A stretch of 64,000 nt of DNA from Streptomyces antnestii (GCF_004005495.1 NZ_RZYA01000007.1:310001-374000), one strand, 5' to 3'; shown: positions 45,367 to 53,906, numbered from the stretch's first letter. Translations and numbers: made by a program. Notes: generated by a model not told the origin, from the sequence alone.

Positions 45367-45696
45367 CTACACCCAATTCGCCCACCCAAAAGCGAAGAGA
45401 TAGGCCCGTCGCCCCGCGTCCAGGCCTCGAATGCCCCGAATGAACATGACCACCAGCGCAACGAGGAACAGACCGCCAAAGGCTCCAGCCACGAGGGCCC
45501 CGGCGACTGGCCCTACGAGCAAGCTCACGATCACGCCCGCGACGATGACGATGCCCAGACCAAAGTGCGCGGTAGGTACATCCGCCCTGCTCACATCGCG
45601 CAACGCCTTGCGAACCGACCCCATCCCGGAGTCATACCGCTCCCGCGCTGCTTCCGGATCAGCAGCGGAACCCTCAGGCCACCGTTCCATCATCAC
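45367..45696 (-). CDS. Small two-helix membrane protein
   Basis: 109 residues: a polar, acidic N-terminus (1-42), two membrane helices (about 45-68 and 70-90, FGLGIVIVAGVIVSLLVGPVA and ALVAGAFGGLFLVALVVMFI) and a basic end (RGIRGLDAGRRAYLF). No motif for function. Adjoining genes are unrelated; promoter space lies upstream at 45700-45780. Confidence 0.6.
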   Translation of the reverse strand: MMMERWPEGSAADPEAARERYDSGMGSVRKALRDVSRADVPTAHFGLGIVIVAGVIVSLLVGPVAGALVAGAFGGLFLVALVVMFIRGIRGLDAGRRAYLFAFGWANWV

Positions 45697-45786
45697 CCCC
45701 CGGCTCAGCCTGAACGGAGCGTAGCGCGGAAGGAGCTGCTGACCGCCGACCCGGGCAGGCGCCCGAGGGCACCCGCCCGGGAGATG

Positions 45787-46269
45787 TCAGAGCTGACGGA
45801 AGTAGACGGTGAGTGGGTGGGGAGTGCACCCGAGCGCCTCGTAGAGGGCTCGTGCCGGTGCGTGGAACTGGTCGCCTCCGGTGCCGATTTCGACGACCTC
45901 GGCGCCGAGAGCTCGCATCTGTGCGAAGGCGTGCTCGCACAGTGCCGTGCCCACGCCCTGTCGTTGGTGCTGGGCCGAGACGGCGAGGATCGTCACCTCA
46001 CCCTTGTTGCGGGCCGGATCGACGCTCCACGCCACGTAGCCGGCGATGCTGGCCTCGGCTTCGGCGATGGCGACGTACGCGTGCCGTTCGGGTGCGTGGA
46101 GTTCGGCGACCTGTTCGCGGTAGTCGTCGCGCCAGTTGCCGTGCTGAACGGCGAAGACGGCCTCGCCCATCACAGGGCGGAAGGAGTCTTCGTAGAACGG
46201 CCGGAAGGTGTCGATGGTCAGTTCGGTGAGTGGTGCCAGGTCGTGCTGGGTGAATGCGCGGATGAGCAC
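45787..46269 (-). CDS. GNAT-family N-acetyltransferase
   Basis: 160 residues. Acetyl-CoA binding block EVTILAVSAQHQRQGVGTALCEHAF (conserved V..V..QRxGxG/A), preceded by AGYVAWSVDP and followed by a C-terminal YEALGCTPHPLTVYFRQL strand, the usual end of this fold. It would acetylate an amine. Start taken as GTG 46269 (VLIRAFTQHD), because the upstream residues are not family-like. Substrate unknown; solitary gene. Confidence 0.85.
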   Translation of the reverse strand: MLIRAFTQHDLAPLTELTIDTFRPFYEDSFRPVMGEAVFAVQHGNWRDDYREQVAELHAPERHAYVAIAEAEASIAGYVAWSVDPARNKGEVTILAVSAQHQRQGVGTALCEHAFAQMRALGAEVVEIGTGGDQFHAPARALYEALGCTPHPLTVYFRQL

Positions 46270-46729
46270 GGAAGTGTGCCTCTCAGGCTGAGGGCTTGAT
46301 ACCCGGGGGAAAACACGGACATCGTTCGGCCCGCCACCTGCCACAGGATCGGCGGTGAGACGGGCCCCTCAGCGACGCGTACGCCAGGCGTCAAAACACT
46401 CCATGTCCCGCAGCGTAGCGCCCGGCGTGTGCTCCGAATCCTTCGATCACAGCCATCGTTGATGGCTGCGATGAGGACGGTCGCCTCCGTAGGCGCAGTT
46501 CTTGGCGGGGCGTCGAGGATGTGCCCGCATCCGGGACCCTTCCGTACAGGGGCTGGCTTTCTCGGTCCGCTCGCTGATCAGCGCAGAGCTGACCTCAGCT
46601 CAACTGTTGGCGGGCCGTGGAACCGCAATGGACCCAAAAGATCAGTTTGGGAGCTTGTGATCCGGACTGGGGACCGGGGGGGGGACGGCCACCCGAGGGG
46701 GACGGCCACCCCACCCCAGGAGGACGCGA
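46270..46729. other. 460-bp spacer without intact gene
   Basis: Between the acetyltransferase and DUF899 genes. Near its right end (46677-46712) a G-rich GGGGGACGGCCACCC segment is directly repeated just before a strong AGGAGGA site. The minus strand has a short in-frame end (SEHTPGATLRDMECFDAWRTRR) that I could not assign. Nothing else was seen. Confidence 0.45.
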
Positions 46730-47123
46730 TGAGCGAGTTGTTCACCGCCAAGGACCGCCCGCTGATCATCTACCACTTCATGTACGGCAAGCTGCAGACC
46801 GACCCCTGCCCGATGTGCACCCTGTGGATCGACGGCTTCAACGGCGTCGCCCACCACATCGCCCGCAACGGCTGGCACCGGCTACGGCTGCTGAGCTGTG
46901 GCGACAGCACGTTCACGTACGACATGGGCAGCGAGAACAAGGACGGCGAACAGGACTGCGCCGTCTCCGTCTTCACCCGCGACGGAGACGGCGCGGTTCG
47001 GCACTTCTGCTCCACCCACCCACGCATGGCCGACGACAGCGACCAGCGCGGTCGCGGTATCGAGCTCCTAGCCCCCGTCTGCACCTTCTCGACCTGACAC
47101 CGCTGGGCCGCGACGACTGGTGC
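46730..47123 (+). pseudogene. DUF899-family (thioredoxin-fold-like) protein, shortened and frameshifted
   Basis: Good start (AGGAGGACGCG ATG). MSELFTAKDRPLIIYHFMYGK with CPMC (redox-like Cys pair) matches the DUF899 core. The next segment jumps directly from HHIARN to GWHRLRLLSC, skipping the internal conserved part, and the 3' end loses one base at about 47080, so the frame stops after PVCTFST (47097) instead of continuing as WHLLDLTPLGRDDW. So it is internally deleted and truncated. DUF899 proteins are presumed redox proteins. Confidence 0.65.
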
Positions 47124-47134
47124 GGTGCGCGCGG

Positions 47135-47518
47135 TCACCGCACGAGAAGGTCCAGAAGCCGCTCGGCCTCGGCGCCGGGGTCCGCCGTGAGGCCGGTGTG
47201 CACGGGCCCCGGCTGCACCACCGTGGAGCGCGGCGCGACGAGCCAGCGGAAGCGCCGGCCCGCATCGTCGTCCGCCGCCTGGCCCGCGGCGCCGCCCCCT
47301 CTGCAGTGGTTCTCGACGGCCGCGAGGGAGGCGCGGACGCCGGTCACGTCCGCCTCGGGGTCCAGGGCGCGCAGCCTCGCCTCGTCGAGGTGCGTGAGCG
47401 CGCGGACGTAGGACTTGGCCCGGCAGTAGACGACCACGCCGGCGTTGATCTGTTCCCCGCGCTCGACGCGCGGGACGACGCGCAGCAGCGCGTACTCGAA
47501 GACGTCTCGTGTGGTCAT
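47135..47518 (-). CDS. DUF3037 family protein
   Basis: 127 residues: MTTRDVFEYALLRVVPRVERGEQINAGVVVYCRAKSYV start, typical of DUF3037, then RALDPEADVTGVRASLAAVENHCRGG, with a PGPVHTGLTADPGAEAERLLDLLVR end. Function unknown. Its ATG (47516-47518) overlaps the stop of the HipA-like gene (ATGA), so they are coupled; a DUF3037 next to a HipA-like kinase recurs in actinobacteria. It may be a partner or target of the kinase (inference). Confidence 0.85.
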   Translation of the reverse strand: MTTRDVFEYALLRVVPRVERGEQINAGVVVYCRAKSYVRALTHLDEARLRALDPEADVTGVRASLAAVENHCRGGGAAGQAADDDAGRRFRWLVAPRSTVVQPGPVHTGLTADPGAEAERLLDLLVR

Positions 47519-48342
47519 CGGGTGCCGCCGTTCAGGGTGGCCGTGCCCGTCAGCCAGCCCGGGGTGCGCGGAAGGCGGTCCGGATCCGGCTCGGGCAGGG
47601 TGATCCGCTCGTGGACGGTCGCCGCGCGGGGCAGCAGCACGCCCGCGTAGGCGCGGCGCACGGCGTCCGGGTCGTCGAAGCCCGGCTCGTCGGCGAGCCA
47701 GGCGTCCGGCACGTCGGCGGTGACCTCGGCGAGCAGGTCCTCGGTGAGGCGGGGCGCGAGTTCGGCGGCGGCGGCCGCGACATCGGGCGCGAACGCGGCG
47801 AGCGCGTGGTCGCCGGCGTCGTACGGCCTGGCCGCGGCGGCCCCGGCACCGCGCCAGTTGTGATGCCAGATCATGCTCGCGCCGTGGTCGATGAGCCACA
47901 GGTCGCCGTGCCAGACCAGCATGTTGGGGTTGCGCCAGGACCGGTCGACGTTGTTGATCAGGGCGTCGAACCAGACGACGCGGCCCGCCTCCACGGGGTC
48001 CACCTCGTAGGCGAGCGGGTCGAAGCCGAGCGCTCCCGAGAGGAACTCCATCCCGAGGTTCACTCCACCGCTCGACTTGAGGAGGCCCTGCACCTCCTGG
48101 TCGGGTTCGCCGAGGCCGATCACGGGGTCGAGGTCGATCCGCACGAGGCCCGGCACCCGGAACCCGAGCCGCCGCGCGAGCCCCCCGCAGATCACCTCCG
48201 CCACGAGCGTCTTGCGCCCCTGCCCCGCGCCGGTGAACTTCATGACGTACGGCGCGAGATCGTCGGCCTCGACGAGCCCGGGCAGCGAGCCGCCCTCCCT
48301 GAGAGGGGTGACGTATCGGGTCACGGTGACTTCATTCAGCAA
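47515..48342 (-). CDS. HipA-like Ser/Thr kinase
   Basis: 275 residues, shorter than E. coli HipA (440) and without its N-terminal subdomain. Nucleotide-loop region YVMKFTGAGQGRKTLVAEVICG; catalytic loop NNVDRSWRNPNML with the Asp-Arg/Asn arrangement; metal-binding segment LIDHGASMIWHHNW. Belongs to the HipA/phosphatidylinositol-3/4-kinase-like fold. Without an N-terminal toxin-type domain or antitoxin HipB, a toxin role is not assured. Coupled with DUF3037 by a 4-bp overlap. Confidence 0.85.
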   Translation of the reverse strand: MLNEVTVTRYVTPLREGGSLPGLVEADDLAPYVMKFTGAGQGRKTLVAEVICGGLARRLGFRVPGLVRIDLDPVIGLGEPDQEVQGLLKSSGGVNLGMEFLSGALGFDPLAYEVDPVEAGRVVWFDALINNVDRSWRNPNMLVWHGDLWLIDHGASMIWHHNWRGAGAAAARPYDAGDHALAAFAPDVAAAAAELAPRLTEDLLAEVTADVPDAWLADEPGFDDPDAVRRAYAGVLLPRAATVHERITLPEPDPDRLPRTPGWLTGTATLNGGTR

Positions 48343-48470
48343 TTTCCCGGCCTCCGCAGCCCACTAGCCTTGTCTCTGGGGGATTTCGGCCCGTACCTCC
48401 ATCCCCTGCCTCCGGCACGAAGTGAGCATAGTGACCAAGCGTGACGGCCGGCATCGAGGGCTTCCGGTCG

Positions 48471-48515
48471 GGGTCAGGCCCGGAGGTACGTTCCGGGTCA
48501 GGCCCGGAGGTACGT
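48471..48515. repeat. Direct 21-bp repeat (two copies)
   Basis: GGGTCAGGCCCGGAGGTACG is present at 48471-48491 (with one further base) and again at 48495-48515, in the spacer between the HipA-like gene (minus) and the FtsX fragment (plus). It could be a binding site or a replication slip. Confidence 0.6.
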
Positions 48516-48546
48516 GAGGACGGCCAGGACCCTGCGGTGGGTCGTG

Positions 48547-49540
48547 TCCGTCGGAGGCAGATCCAGCCACCGAGATCCGAGGCCGGACGGCCGCCGACTT
48601 CGTGCTCACCCCGGCGAGCGACGCCGGCTTCGACGACGCGAGGCTGAAGCGGCTCCGGGCCGTGTCCGGTGCCGAGGTCTCCGCGAGCTCGTCGGGCGCC
48701 GTGTACGTCCTGGAGGACGGCATGGCGCTCATCAGGTCCGAAGCCAGGGCCGCCGACCCGGAACCTCTCGCGGCAACGGCGCATCTCCCGCTCGCCGCGG
48801 GGAAAGTGAGCGACCTGGACGACGACTCGGTCATCGTCAACGAGGAGTGGCAGAAGCACTCCGTGGGCGAGCGGGTGGACGTATGGCTCGCAGACGGTAC
48901 GACGAAGTCCCTGAGGATCGCCGCGGTCATGACCATCGGCACCGGCAACAACGGCGTCTACGTCACCCCGCGCAACGCCCCCGAAGCGCCCGCCGACCGG
49001 GCCGACGTACGCCTCGCGGACGGTGCCGACACGGCCACCGTGGCCGCCGGTCTGCGTCAGGCGGTGCGAGCGTCGGGCGGGCAGGTTCTCACCAGGGACG
49101 CCTGGGTGCGAGCGACGTCCCCCGAGACCAACCGGACGACCCGGACGGGCCTCTTCCTGGTCCTCGGAATCGCCCTCCTCTGCACCCGCATCTCACTGGC
49201 CAACACGATGGTCATGGCGACCTCCGACCGGGTTCGCGACCTCGCGGTGCTGCGGCTGGCCGGCACCACCAGGTGGCAGGTGCTTCGGCTGGTGGGCGCC
49301 GAGGCGCTGATGGTGGTCATGGTCGGCGGGCTGCTGGGGGCGCTGGTCGCCGGAGTCGATCTGCTGGGCATGTGGGGCGCGCTTGGCCTGCTGTCGGTGC
49401 GGACGTCCATCGAGATCCCGTGGGCGACGCTCGCGGCAGCCACGGGCGCCTGCGCGGTACTCGCCGTGCTCTCGGTGGTCGTCCCGGCCGCCCTCTCCCT
49501 GCGCCGCGGGGCGGTGGAACTGGCGGGCATACGCGAGTGA
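48547..49540 (+). pseudogene. FtsX-like ABC permease, C-terminal half
   Basis: About 330 residues. The extracytoplasmic region (ATEIRGRTAADFVLTPASDAG... VNEEWQKHSVGERV) precedes three membrane helices (RTGLFLVLGIALLCTRISLANTM; MVVMVGGLLGALVAGVDLL; AAATGACAVLAVLSVVV) with LAVLRLAGTTRWQVLRLVGAEAL, the FtsX/MacB permease core. The first half (helix 1 and its partner domain) and any ATPase gene are missing. The first start is GTG 48602 and there is no convincing ribosome site. Probably a deletion remnant. Confidence 0.7.
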
Positions 49541-49724
49541 CCTCAGCGCCCGTCGGCCCGCACGCCCGTACACCCGTACGCCGGATGCGTGCGCCGTCCA
49601 CGAACGGGTGCCGCCACTCGCCACACCGGCGTGACATGAAAGTCCGCCCTCCGGTTGAACGCTCCGGCCAGGCGGCCCGTACGAGACGTGGCCACCCCTC
49701 TCCAACCGAAGGGAAACACCGGTA

Positions 49725-50213
49725 ATGACCGCTTCGCAGGAGTCCGTCCCCTCCCCCGCCCGCCGTACCGTCGTCGCGGCCGTGGGAGCCGTCGGTGTCG
49801 CCGCAGCGCTCAGCGCGTGCGGGAGTTCCGGCGACGCCTCGTCCAAGGGAAAGGGAAGTGAAGGGGGCGGGGGAGGCAAGACGGACACGGCCGGGTCCGG
49901 GGCCGCGGCCGGGAAGGAGAAGGGGAAGCCGCTGACCAGGACGGCGGACATCCCCGTAGGGGGCGGCAAGGTCTTCGGTGACGCGGGCGTGGTCGTCACC
50001 CAGCCGAAGAAGGGCGAGTTCAAGGCGTTCACGAACATCTGTACCCACCGCCAGTGCCCGGTCTCCGCCGTCGAGGGCGGCACCATCAACTGCCCTTGCC
50101 ACCACAGCAAGTTCTCGATCGAGGACGGCAGCCCGCAGCCGGGCTCACCGGCCACGCAGCCGCTGGCCGCCAAGCAGATCACGGTGTCGGGCGACTCGGT
50201 CGAGCTGGCCTAG
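49725..50213 (+). CDS. Rieske [2Fe-2S] lipoprotein
   Basis: 162 residues. Twin-Arg plus lipobox leader (RRTVVAAVGAVGVAAALSAC; lipidated Cys32), Gly/Lys/Ser-rich linker (35-68), then a Rieske domain: CTHRQC (Cys106, His108) and CPCHHSKF (Cys123, His126), with Cys111-Cys125 able to form the disulfide. So an exported, membrane-anchored electron carrier. No cytochrome bc genes are near; its partner is unknown. Its stop TAG coincides with the start of the MITE-like element. Confidence 0.92.
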   Translation: MTASQESVPSPARRTVVAAVGAVGVAAALSACGSSGDASSKGKGSEGGGGGKTDTAGSGAAAGKEKGKPLTRTADIPVGGGKVFGDAGVVVTQPKKGEFKAFTNICTHRQCPVSAVEGGTINCPCHHSKFSIEDGSPQPGSPATQPLAAKQITVSGDSVELA

Positions 50214-50406
50214 GGCGTGTCCGGCGGATCAGGGTCGGACAGGTCGCGGCATCCGGTGCGGTGCATCGCAAGGCGCCGGAGCGTCCTGACAGCGGAGCTG
50301 TCCGGACGTTTCGGCAACGCGACGAGGTGCCGTGCGAACGGGGACACCTCCCAGCGGTAGCCGGGGGAGTCGCGACCCCGGCCATGATCCGCCGGACACG
50401 CCCTAG
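50210..50406. mobile_element. MITE-like element, copy 1
   Basis: 197 bp, bounded by 22-bp perfect inverted ends (50210-50231 and 50385-50406; CTAGGGCGTGTCCGGCGGAT...), CTAG at both edges. No coding capacity. A hairpin lies inside (GTCC-tg-ACAGC-gga-GCTGT-cc-GGAC at 50283-50307), and its complement is shared with the copy at 51650. A transposase elsewhere would be needed for movement. Confidence 0.85.
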
Positions 50407-50416
50407 CACCCGCCCC

Positions 50417-51061
50417 TCACCCCTCCCGGCGCGGGCGCTTCCAGCAGGTGAGCACGTCCTCGGTGGACGTGACCGTGGCGACGAGGGCGAGCGTGTTGCG
50501 GACCATCGCGGGGGTGTAGTCGGCCGGCACCCCCGCGATGGCGTCGGCGGGCACGGCGACGGTGTAGCCGCGGTTCACCGCGTCGAAGACGGCGTTCGGT
50601 ACGGCGACGTTCGACGAGACGCCGGTCACGATCAGCGTGCGGCAGCCGAGGTTGCGCAGCAGGGCGTCGACGTCCGTGCCCGCGATGGGCGAGAGGCCGT
50701 GCAGCCGGCGTACGACGATGTCCTCGTCGGCGACCTCGACGGGCGGTGCGATCTCGACGGCCCTGGTGCCCGAGAGCTGCTGCACGGGCAGGCGTTCGGC
50801 GGCGCGGAACAGGCGGCCGTTGCGGTTGGCGCCCCGCCCGTCGGGCCTGCGCTCCGCCACCGCGTGCAGGACCTGCACACCGCTGTCGTGCGCGGCCGAG
50901 ACGAGCCGCGCCACATTGCCGAGCGCCCCGGACTCCCTGGCCTCCTGGGCGAGTTGAGGCAGGGCACTGTCGGGGCCGACGACCCCCTGCTGGCACTCGA
51001 CGGTCAGCAGCACCGTGGTGGCCGGGTCGAGCAGGTCGGCGAGCTCTTCGTACGACGGCAC
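50417..51061 (-). CDS. Isochorismatase-fold hydrolase without catalytic Cys
   Basis: 214 residues. Isochorismatase/cysteine-hydrolase fold: TVLLTVECQQGVVG (usually an Asp, here Glu), EIAPPVEVADEDIVVRRLHGLSPIAGTDVDALLRNLGCRTLIVTGVSSNVAVPNAVFDAVNRGY (split in text). In nicotinamidases the nucleophile Cys follows GVxxxxC; here that position is Ala. So amidase chemistry is unlikely; ether hydrolysis (isochorismatase type) or a binding role fits better. Start GTG 51061 (VPSYEELAD). Confidence 0.82.
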   Translation of the reverse strand: MPSYEELADLLDPATTVLLTVECQQGVVGPDSALPQLAQEARESGALGNVARLVSAAHDSGVQVLHAVAERRPDGRGANRNGRLFRAAERLPVQQLSGTRAVEIAPPVEVADEDIVVRRLHGLSPIAGTDVDALLRNLGCRTLIVTGVSSNVAVPNAVFDAVNRGYTVAVPADAIAGVPADYTPAMVRNTLALVATVTSTEDVLTCWKRPRREG

Positions 51062-51185
51062 GGGGTCCCCCTGTCGCAGGCGTCCTGAGCGGCGAGAGAC
51101 TAGCCACCATTGCGTCACGGCGGAAGAGACCGCATGCTTCTGATCTGACACACCGTCAGTGAGACGCCCGCGAAGGGAAGCACCC

Positions 51186-51653
51186 ATGACCGTCACACAG
51201 CGCCGGGGCCGCCGGATCATGATGACGCCGGCCGAGCTGGACGAGTTCCTGGGCTCCCAGCGCACCTGCCGCGTCGCCACCGTCTCGCCCGAAGGTTCCC
51301 CGCACGTCAGCACCCTGTGGTTCGCCTGGGACGGCACCTCCCTGTGGCTGTACTCGATCACGCGCAGCCGCCGCTGGGCCGATCTGCGCCAGAACCCGCG
51401 GATCGCCGTCGTGATCGACGACGGCGAGGAGTACGGGGAACTGCGCGGCGCCGAGCTGTCGGGCGCGGTCGAGTTCGTCGGGGAGAGCCCGCGCACCGGC
51501 GAGCCCGTGCCCGAACTGGACGCCCCCGAACGACTGTTCGCCCACAAGAACTTCGGCCTCGACGAGATGTTCCACGACGGCCGGCACGCCTGGGCCCGGC
51601 TCACGCCGGACAAGATCGCGTCGTGGGACTTCCGGAAGCTGGCGTCGCTCTAG
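51186..51653 (+). CDS. PNPOx-like F420/FMN-binding split-barrel oxidoreductase
   Basis: 155 residues: MTPAELDEFLGSQRTCRVATVSPEGSPHVSTLWFAWDGTSLWLYSITRSRRWADLRQNPRIAVVIDDGE is the canonical F420/FMN split-barrel fold with an N-terminal strand-helix and a nucleotide-binding RR(W)xDLRxNPRIAV block. Members reduce or oxidise small molecules with FMN, heme or F420; which cofactor is used is not visible. Start ATG 51186. It ends exactly at the second MITE-like element (stop TAG 51651-51653). Confidence 0.87.
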   Translation: MTVTQRRGRRIMMTPAELDEFLGSQRTCRVATVSPEGSPHVSTLWFAWDGTSLWLYSITRSRRWADLRQNPRIAVVIDDGEEYGELRGAELSGAVEFVGESPRTGEPVPELDAPERLFAHKNFGLDEMFHDGRHAWARLTPDKIASWDFRKLASL

Positions 51654-51865
51654 GGCGTGTTTCGAAAGTCCCGCCTGCCCCGCGACGTCTGGCACGCACT
51701 CCCCCACTCTCGGCTTCGCTCGAGCGGGGGGACCCCCATGCGGCGTTGCCGAAACGTCCGAGTGGCTCCGCCACTAGGACGCTCCGGCGCCTTGCGATCG
51801 CACGCACCAGACGCCGCGGGGCCCGCCCTCCGGGCGGACGACGCTACTTTCGAAACACGCCCTAG
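51650..51865. mobile_element. MITE-like element, copy 2
   Basis: 216 bp with 20-bp perfect inverted ends (CTAGGGCGTGTTTCGAAAGT at 51650-51669, complement at 51846-51865). No open frame of note. The internal hairpin GTCC-ga-GTGGC-tcc-GCCAC-ta-GGAC (51756-51780) and flanking GCGTTGCCGAAACGTCC / GCTCCGGCGCCTTGCGAT match copy 1 in the opposite orientation. Confidence 0.85.
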
Positions 51866-51905
51866 GTGAATTGGCCCGCAGGGTCAGACGCGCCCTGGAC
51901 CCCTA

Positions 51906-52823
51906 TTACCTCGCCGGTACGCCGCCGAGGCTCTCCCCCACTGCCCGCAGCGCCTTCACCGCCGCCCTGATGGACGGGCGCCGGTCGGCGTCGGCCCGCC
52001 ACACGACGTAGACGTGCCGGCGTACGCGCTGCCGTACCGGCACGGTCACCACCCCGTCCGGCACCGGGTCGCGCCCGAGCAGCGGGGCCACGCACACGCC
52101 GAGCCCGGCGGCCACGAGGCCGAGCTGGGTATGGGTCTCGGCGGCGCGATGGCCGATGAGGGGTTCGACCCCCTTGGCGCGCAGCGTGAACAGCAGCCAC
52201 TCATGGCAGAACTCGCCCTCGCCCCAGGTGATCCACTCGTCGCCGGCGAAGTCCTCCAGGCCCACCTCGCTGCGGCCGGCGAGGGGGTGGTCCGCCGGCA
52301 TCGCGACATCGGCGGGGTCGTCGAGGATGGACGCCTTGACGAGGCCGTCGGGGAGCGGCATCGGCTTGTTGTACCAGTCGAGCACGACCGCGAGGTCGAG
52401 GTCGCCGCGCAGGACCCCGGCGATCCCCCTTTCCGGCTCCAGCTCCTGCGAGCGCAGCCTCAGCCCCGGGTGCTCCGCGCGCAGCGCCGCGAGGGCGTGG
52501 GGGAAGAGCCCGCGGGCCGCCGTCGGGAACGCCGACAGTCTCAGCTCTCCCACGACCTGCCCCCGGTGCGCCTCCAGCTCGGACTGGGCGAGCTCGACCT
52601 GGGACAGGATCCGTCCCGCGTGTTCGGCCAGCAGCCGCCCGGCGTCGGTGAGCCGCACACCCCTGCCGTTCTTGGCGAGGAGCTGCTGCCCGACCTCGCG
52701 TTCCAGCTTGGCCATCTGCTGGGAGACGGCGGACGTCGTGACGTGCAGCCCGGCGGCCGCACCACTGACGGACCCGTGGCGGGCGAGTGCGTCGAGGGTG
52801 CGCAGGCGCTCCAGGTTCAACAT
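51906..52823 (-). CDS. LysR-family transcriptional regulator
   Basis: 305 residues. N-terminal helix-turn-helix (LERLRTLDALARHGSVSGAAAGLHVTTSAVSQQMAKLEREVG) and an effector domain of two alpha/beta lobes. Divergent from an EamA-type transporter, which it probably controls; the spacer (52824-52886) carries TGCTAAG twice (about 52831 and 52864) as possible half-sites. Start ATG 52821-52823. Confidence 0.92.
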   Translation of the reverse strand: MLNLERLRTLDALARHGSVSGAAAGLHVTTSAVSQQMAKLEREVGQQLLAKNGRGVRLTDAGRLLAEHAGRILSQVELAQSELEAHRGQVVGELRLSAFPTAARGLFPHALAALRAEHPGLRLRSQELEPERGIAGVLRGDLDLAVVLDWYNKPMPLPDGLVKASILDDPADVAMPADHPLAGRSEVGLEDFAGDEWITWGEGEFCHEWLLFTLRAKGVEPLIGHRAAETHTQLGLVAAGLGVCVAPLLGRDPVPDGVVTVPVRQRVRRHVYVVWRADADRRPSIRAAVKALRAVGESLGGVPAR

Positions 52824-52886
52824 GTAAGTGATGCTAAGCGACACTCGGCAATAAATCTCGCTTGTGCTAAGAGGTTGCGCGACGGC

Positions 52887-53906
52887 ATGGTTACGGCCAT
52901 GAGCACCGTCGCCTCCTCGTCGTCCCGCACGACTCCGACCACCACCACTCCCGGCACGAACACTCCCGGCACCACCATTCCCGGCACCCCTACAGCCGAG
53001 CGGCCCCGCCGCATCCTCGACTGGCGTCTGCGCTTCGGCGTGCTGTCGCTCATCTGGGGCTTCAGCTTTCTCCTGATCAAGGTCGGCACGGAGGGCTACG
53101 CGCCGTTCCAGGTGACGCTCGGCCGGCTCGCCTTCGGCACGGTGGTGCTCGCCGTCGCGATGGCCGTGAAGCGTGAGCGGCTGCCGCGGGGCGTGCGGAC
53201 GTGGGGCCACATCGCGGTGGCGGCGCTGCTCCTGAACTCCCTGCCGTTCTCGCTGTTCGCCTTCTCCGAGCAGACGATCCCGTCGACGCTCGCGGGCATC
53301 TGCAACGCGACGTCCCCGCTGTGGGGCATGGCCCTGTCGCTGGTGGCGCTGTCAGAGGACCGGCCCACGCGGCGCCGGGTGGCGGGGCTCGGCATCGGCT
53401 TCCTGGGCGTGCTCACGGTCCTCGGGGTGTGGCAGGGCTTCCACGGTCTCGACCTGGCCGGCACGGCGATGGCGCTGCTCGCCTCGCTCAGCTACCCGGT
53501 CGGCTGGATCTACCTGCGCCGCACCCTGGCCGGGACGGGCCACTCGAACCTGTCGCTCTCGGGCGCGCAGCTCCTGATGGCCACGCTCCAACTGGCCGTC
53601 GTCACCCCGCTGTTCACGACGCTCCCGGACCGTCTGCCGGTCGTCCCGCTGCTCGCGATCGTCGCCCTCGGCGCACTCGGCACCGGTCTCGCCTTCCTCA
53701 TCCAGTACGGCCTGGTGGCGGAGGTCGGTCCGACCACGGCCCAGATGGTCACGTACTTCATCCCGGTGATCGCGACGGCCGCGGGCGTCGCCCTGCTCGG
53801 CGAGTCCCTGAGCTGGTCCACGCCGATCGGCGCGGTGGTCGTGCTTGCGGGCGCGGCGCTCACCCAGTCGAGGCCGCGGAACCCCCGGCGCAACGCTCAG
53901 CCGTAA
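52887..53906 (+). CDS. EamA/DMT-superfamily transporter
   Basis: Up to 339 residues. A Thr/Pro-rich N-terminus (5-35) is followed by ten predicted helices in two EamA halves: FGVLSLIWGFSFLLIKVG and AGICNATSPLWGMALSLVAL in the first; SGAQLLMATLQLAVVTPLF, ATAAGVALLGESLSWSTPIGAVVVLAG in the second. Exports amino acids or metabolites. The start is 52887 or the in-frame ATG 52899. Divergent from LysR. The 3' end overlaps the neighbouring MocR gene (convergent) by 10 bp. Confidence 0.87.
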   Translation: MVTAMSTVASSSSRTTPTTTTPGTNTPGTTIPGTPTAERPRRILDWRLRFGVLSLIWGFSFLLIKVGTEGYAPFQVTLGRLAFGTVVLAVAMAVKRERLPRGVRTWGHIAVAALLLNSLPFSLFAFSEQTIPSTLAGICNATSPLWGMALSLVALSEDRPTRRRVAGLGIGFLGVLTVLGVWQGFHGLDLAGTAMALLASLSYPVGWIYLRRTLAGTGHSNLSLSGAQLLMATLQLAVVTPLFTTLPDRLPVVPLLAIVALGALGTGLAFLIQYGLVAEVGPTTAQMVTYFIPVIATAAGVALLGESLSWSTPIGAVVVLAGAALTQSRPRNPRRNAQP

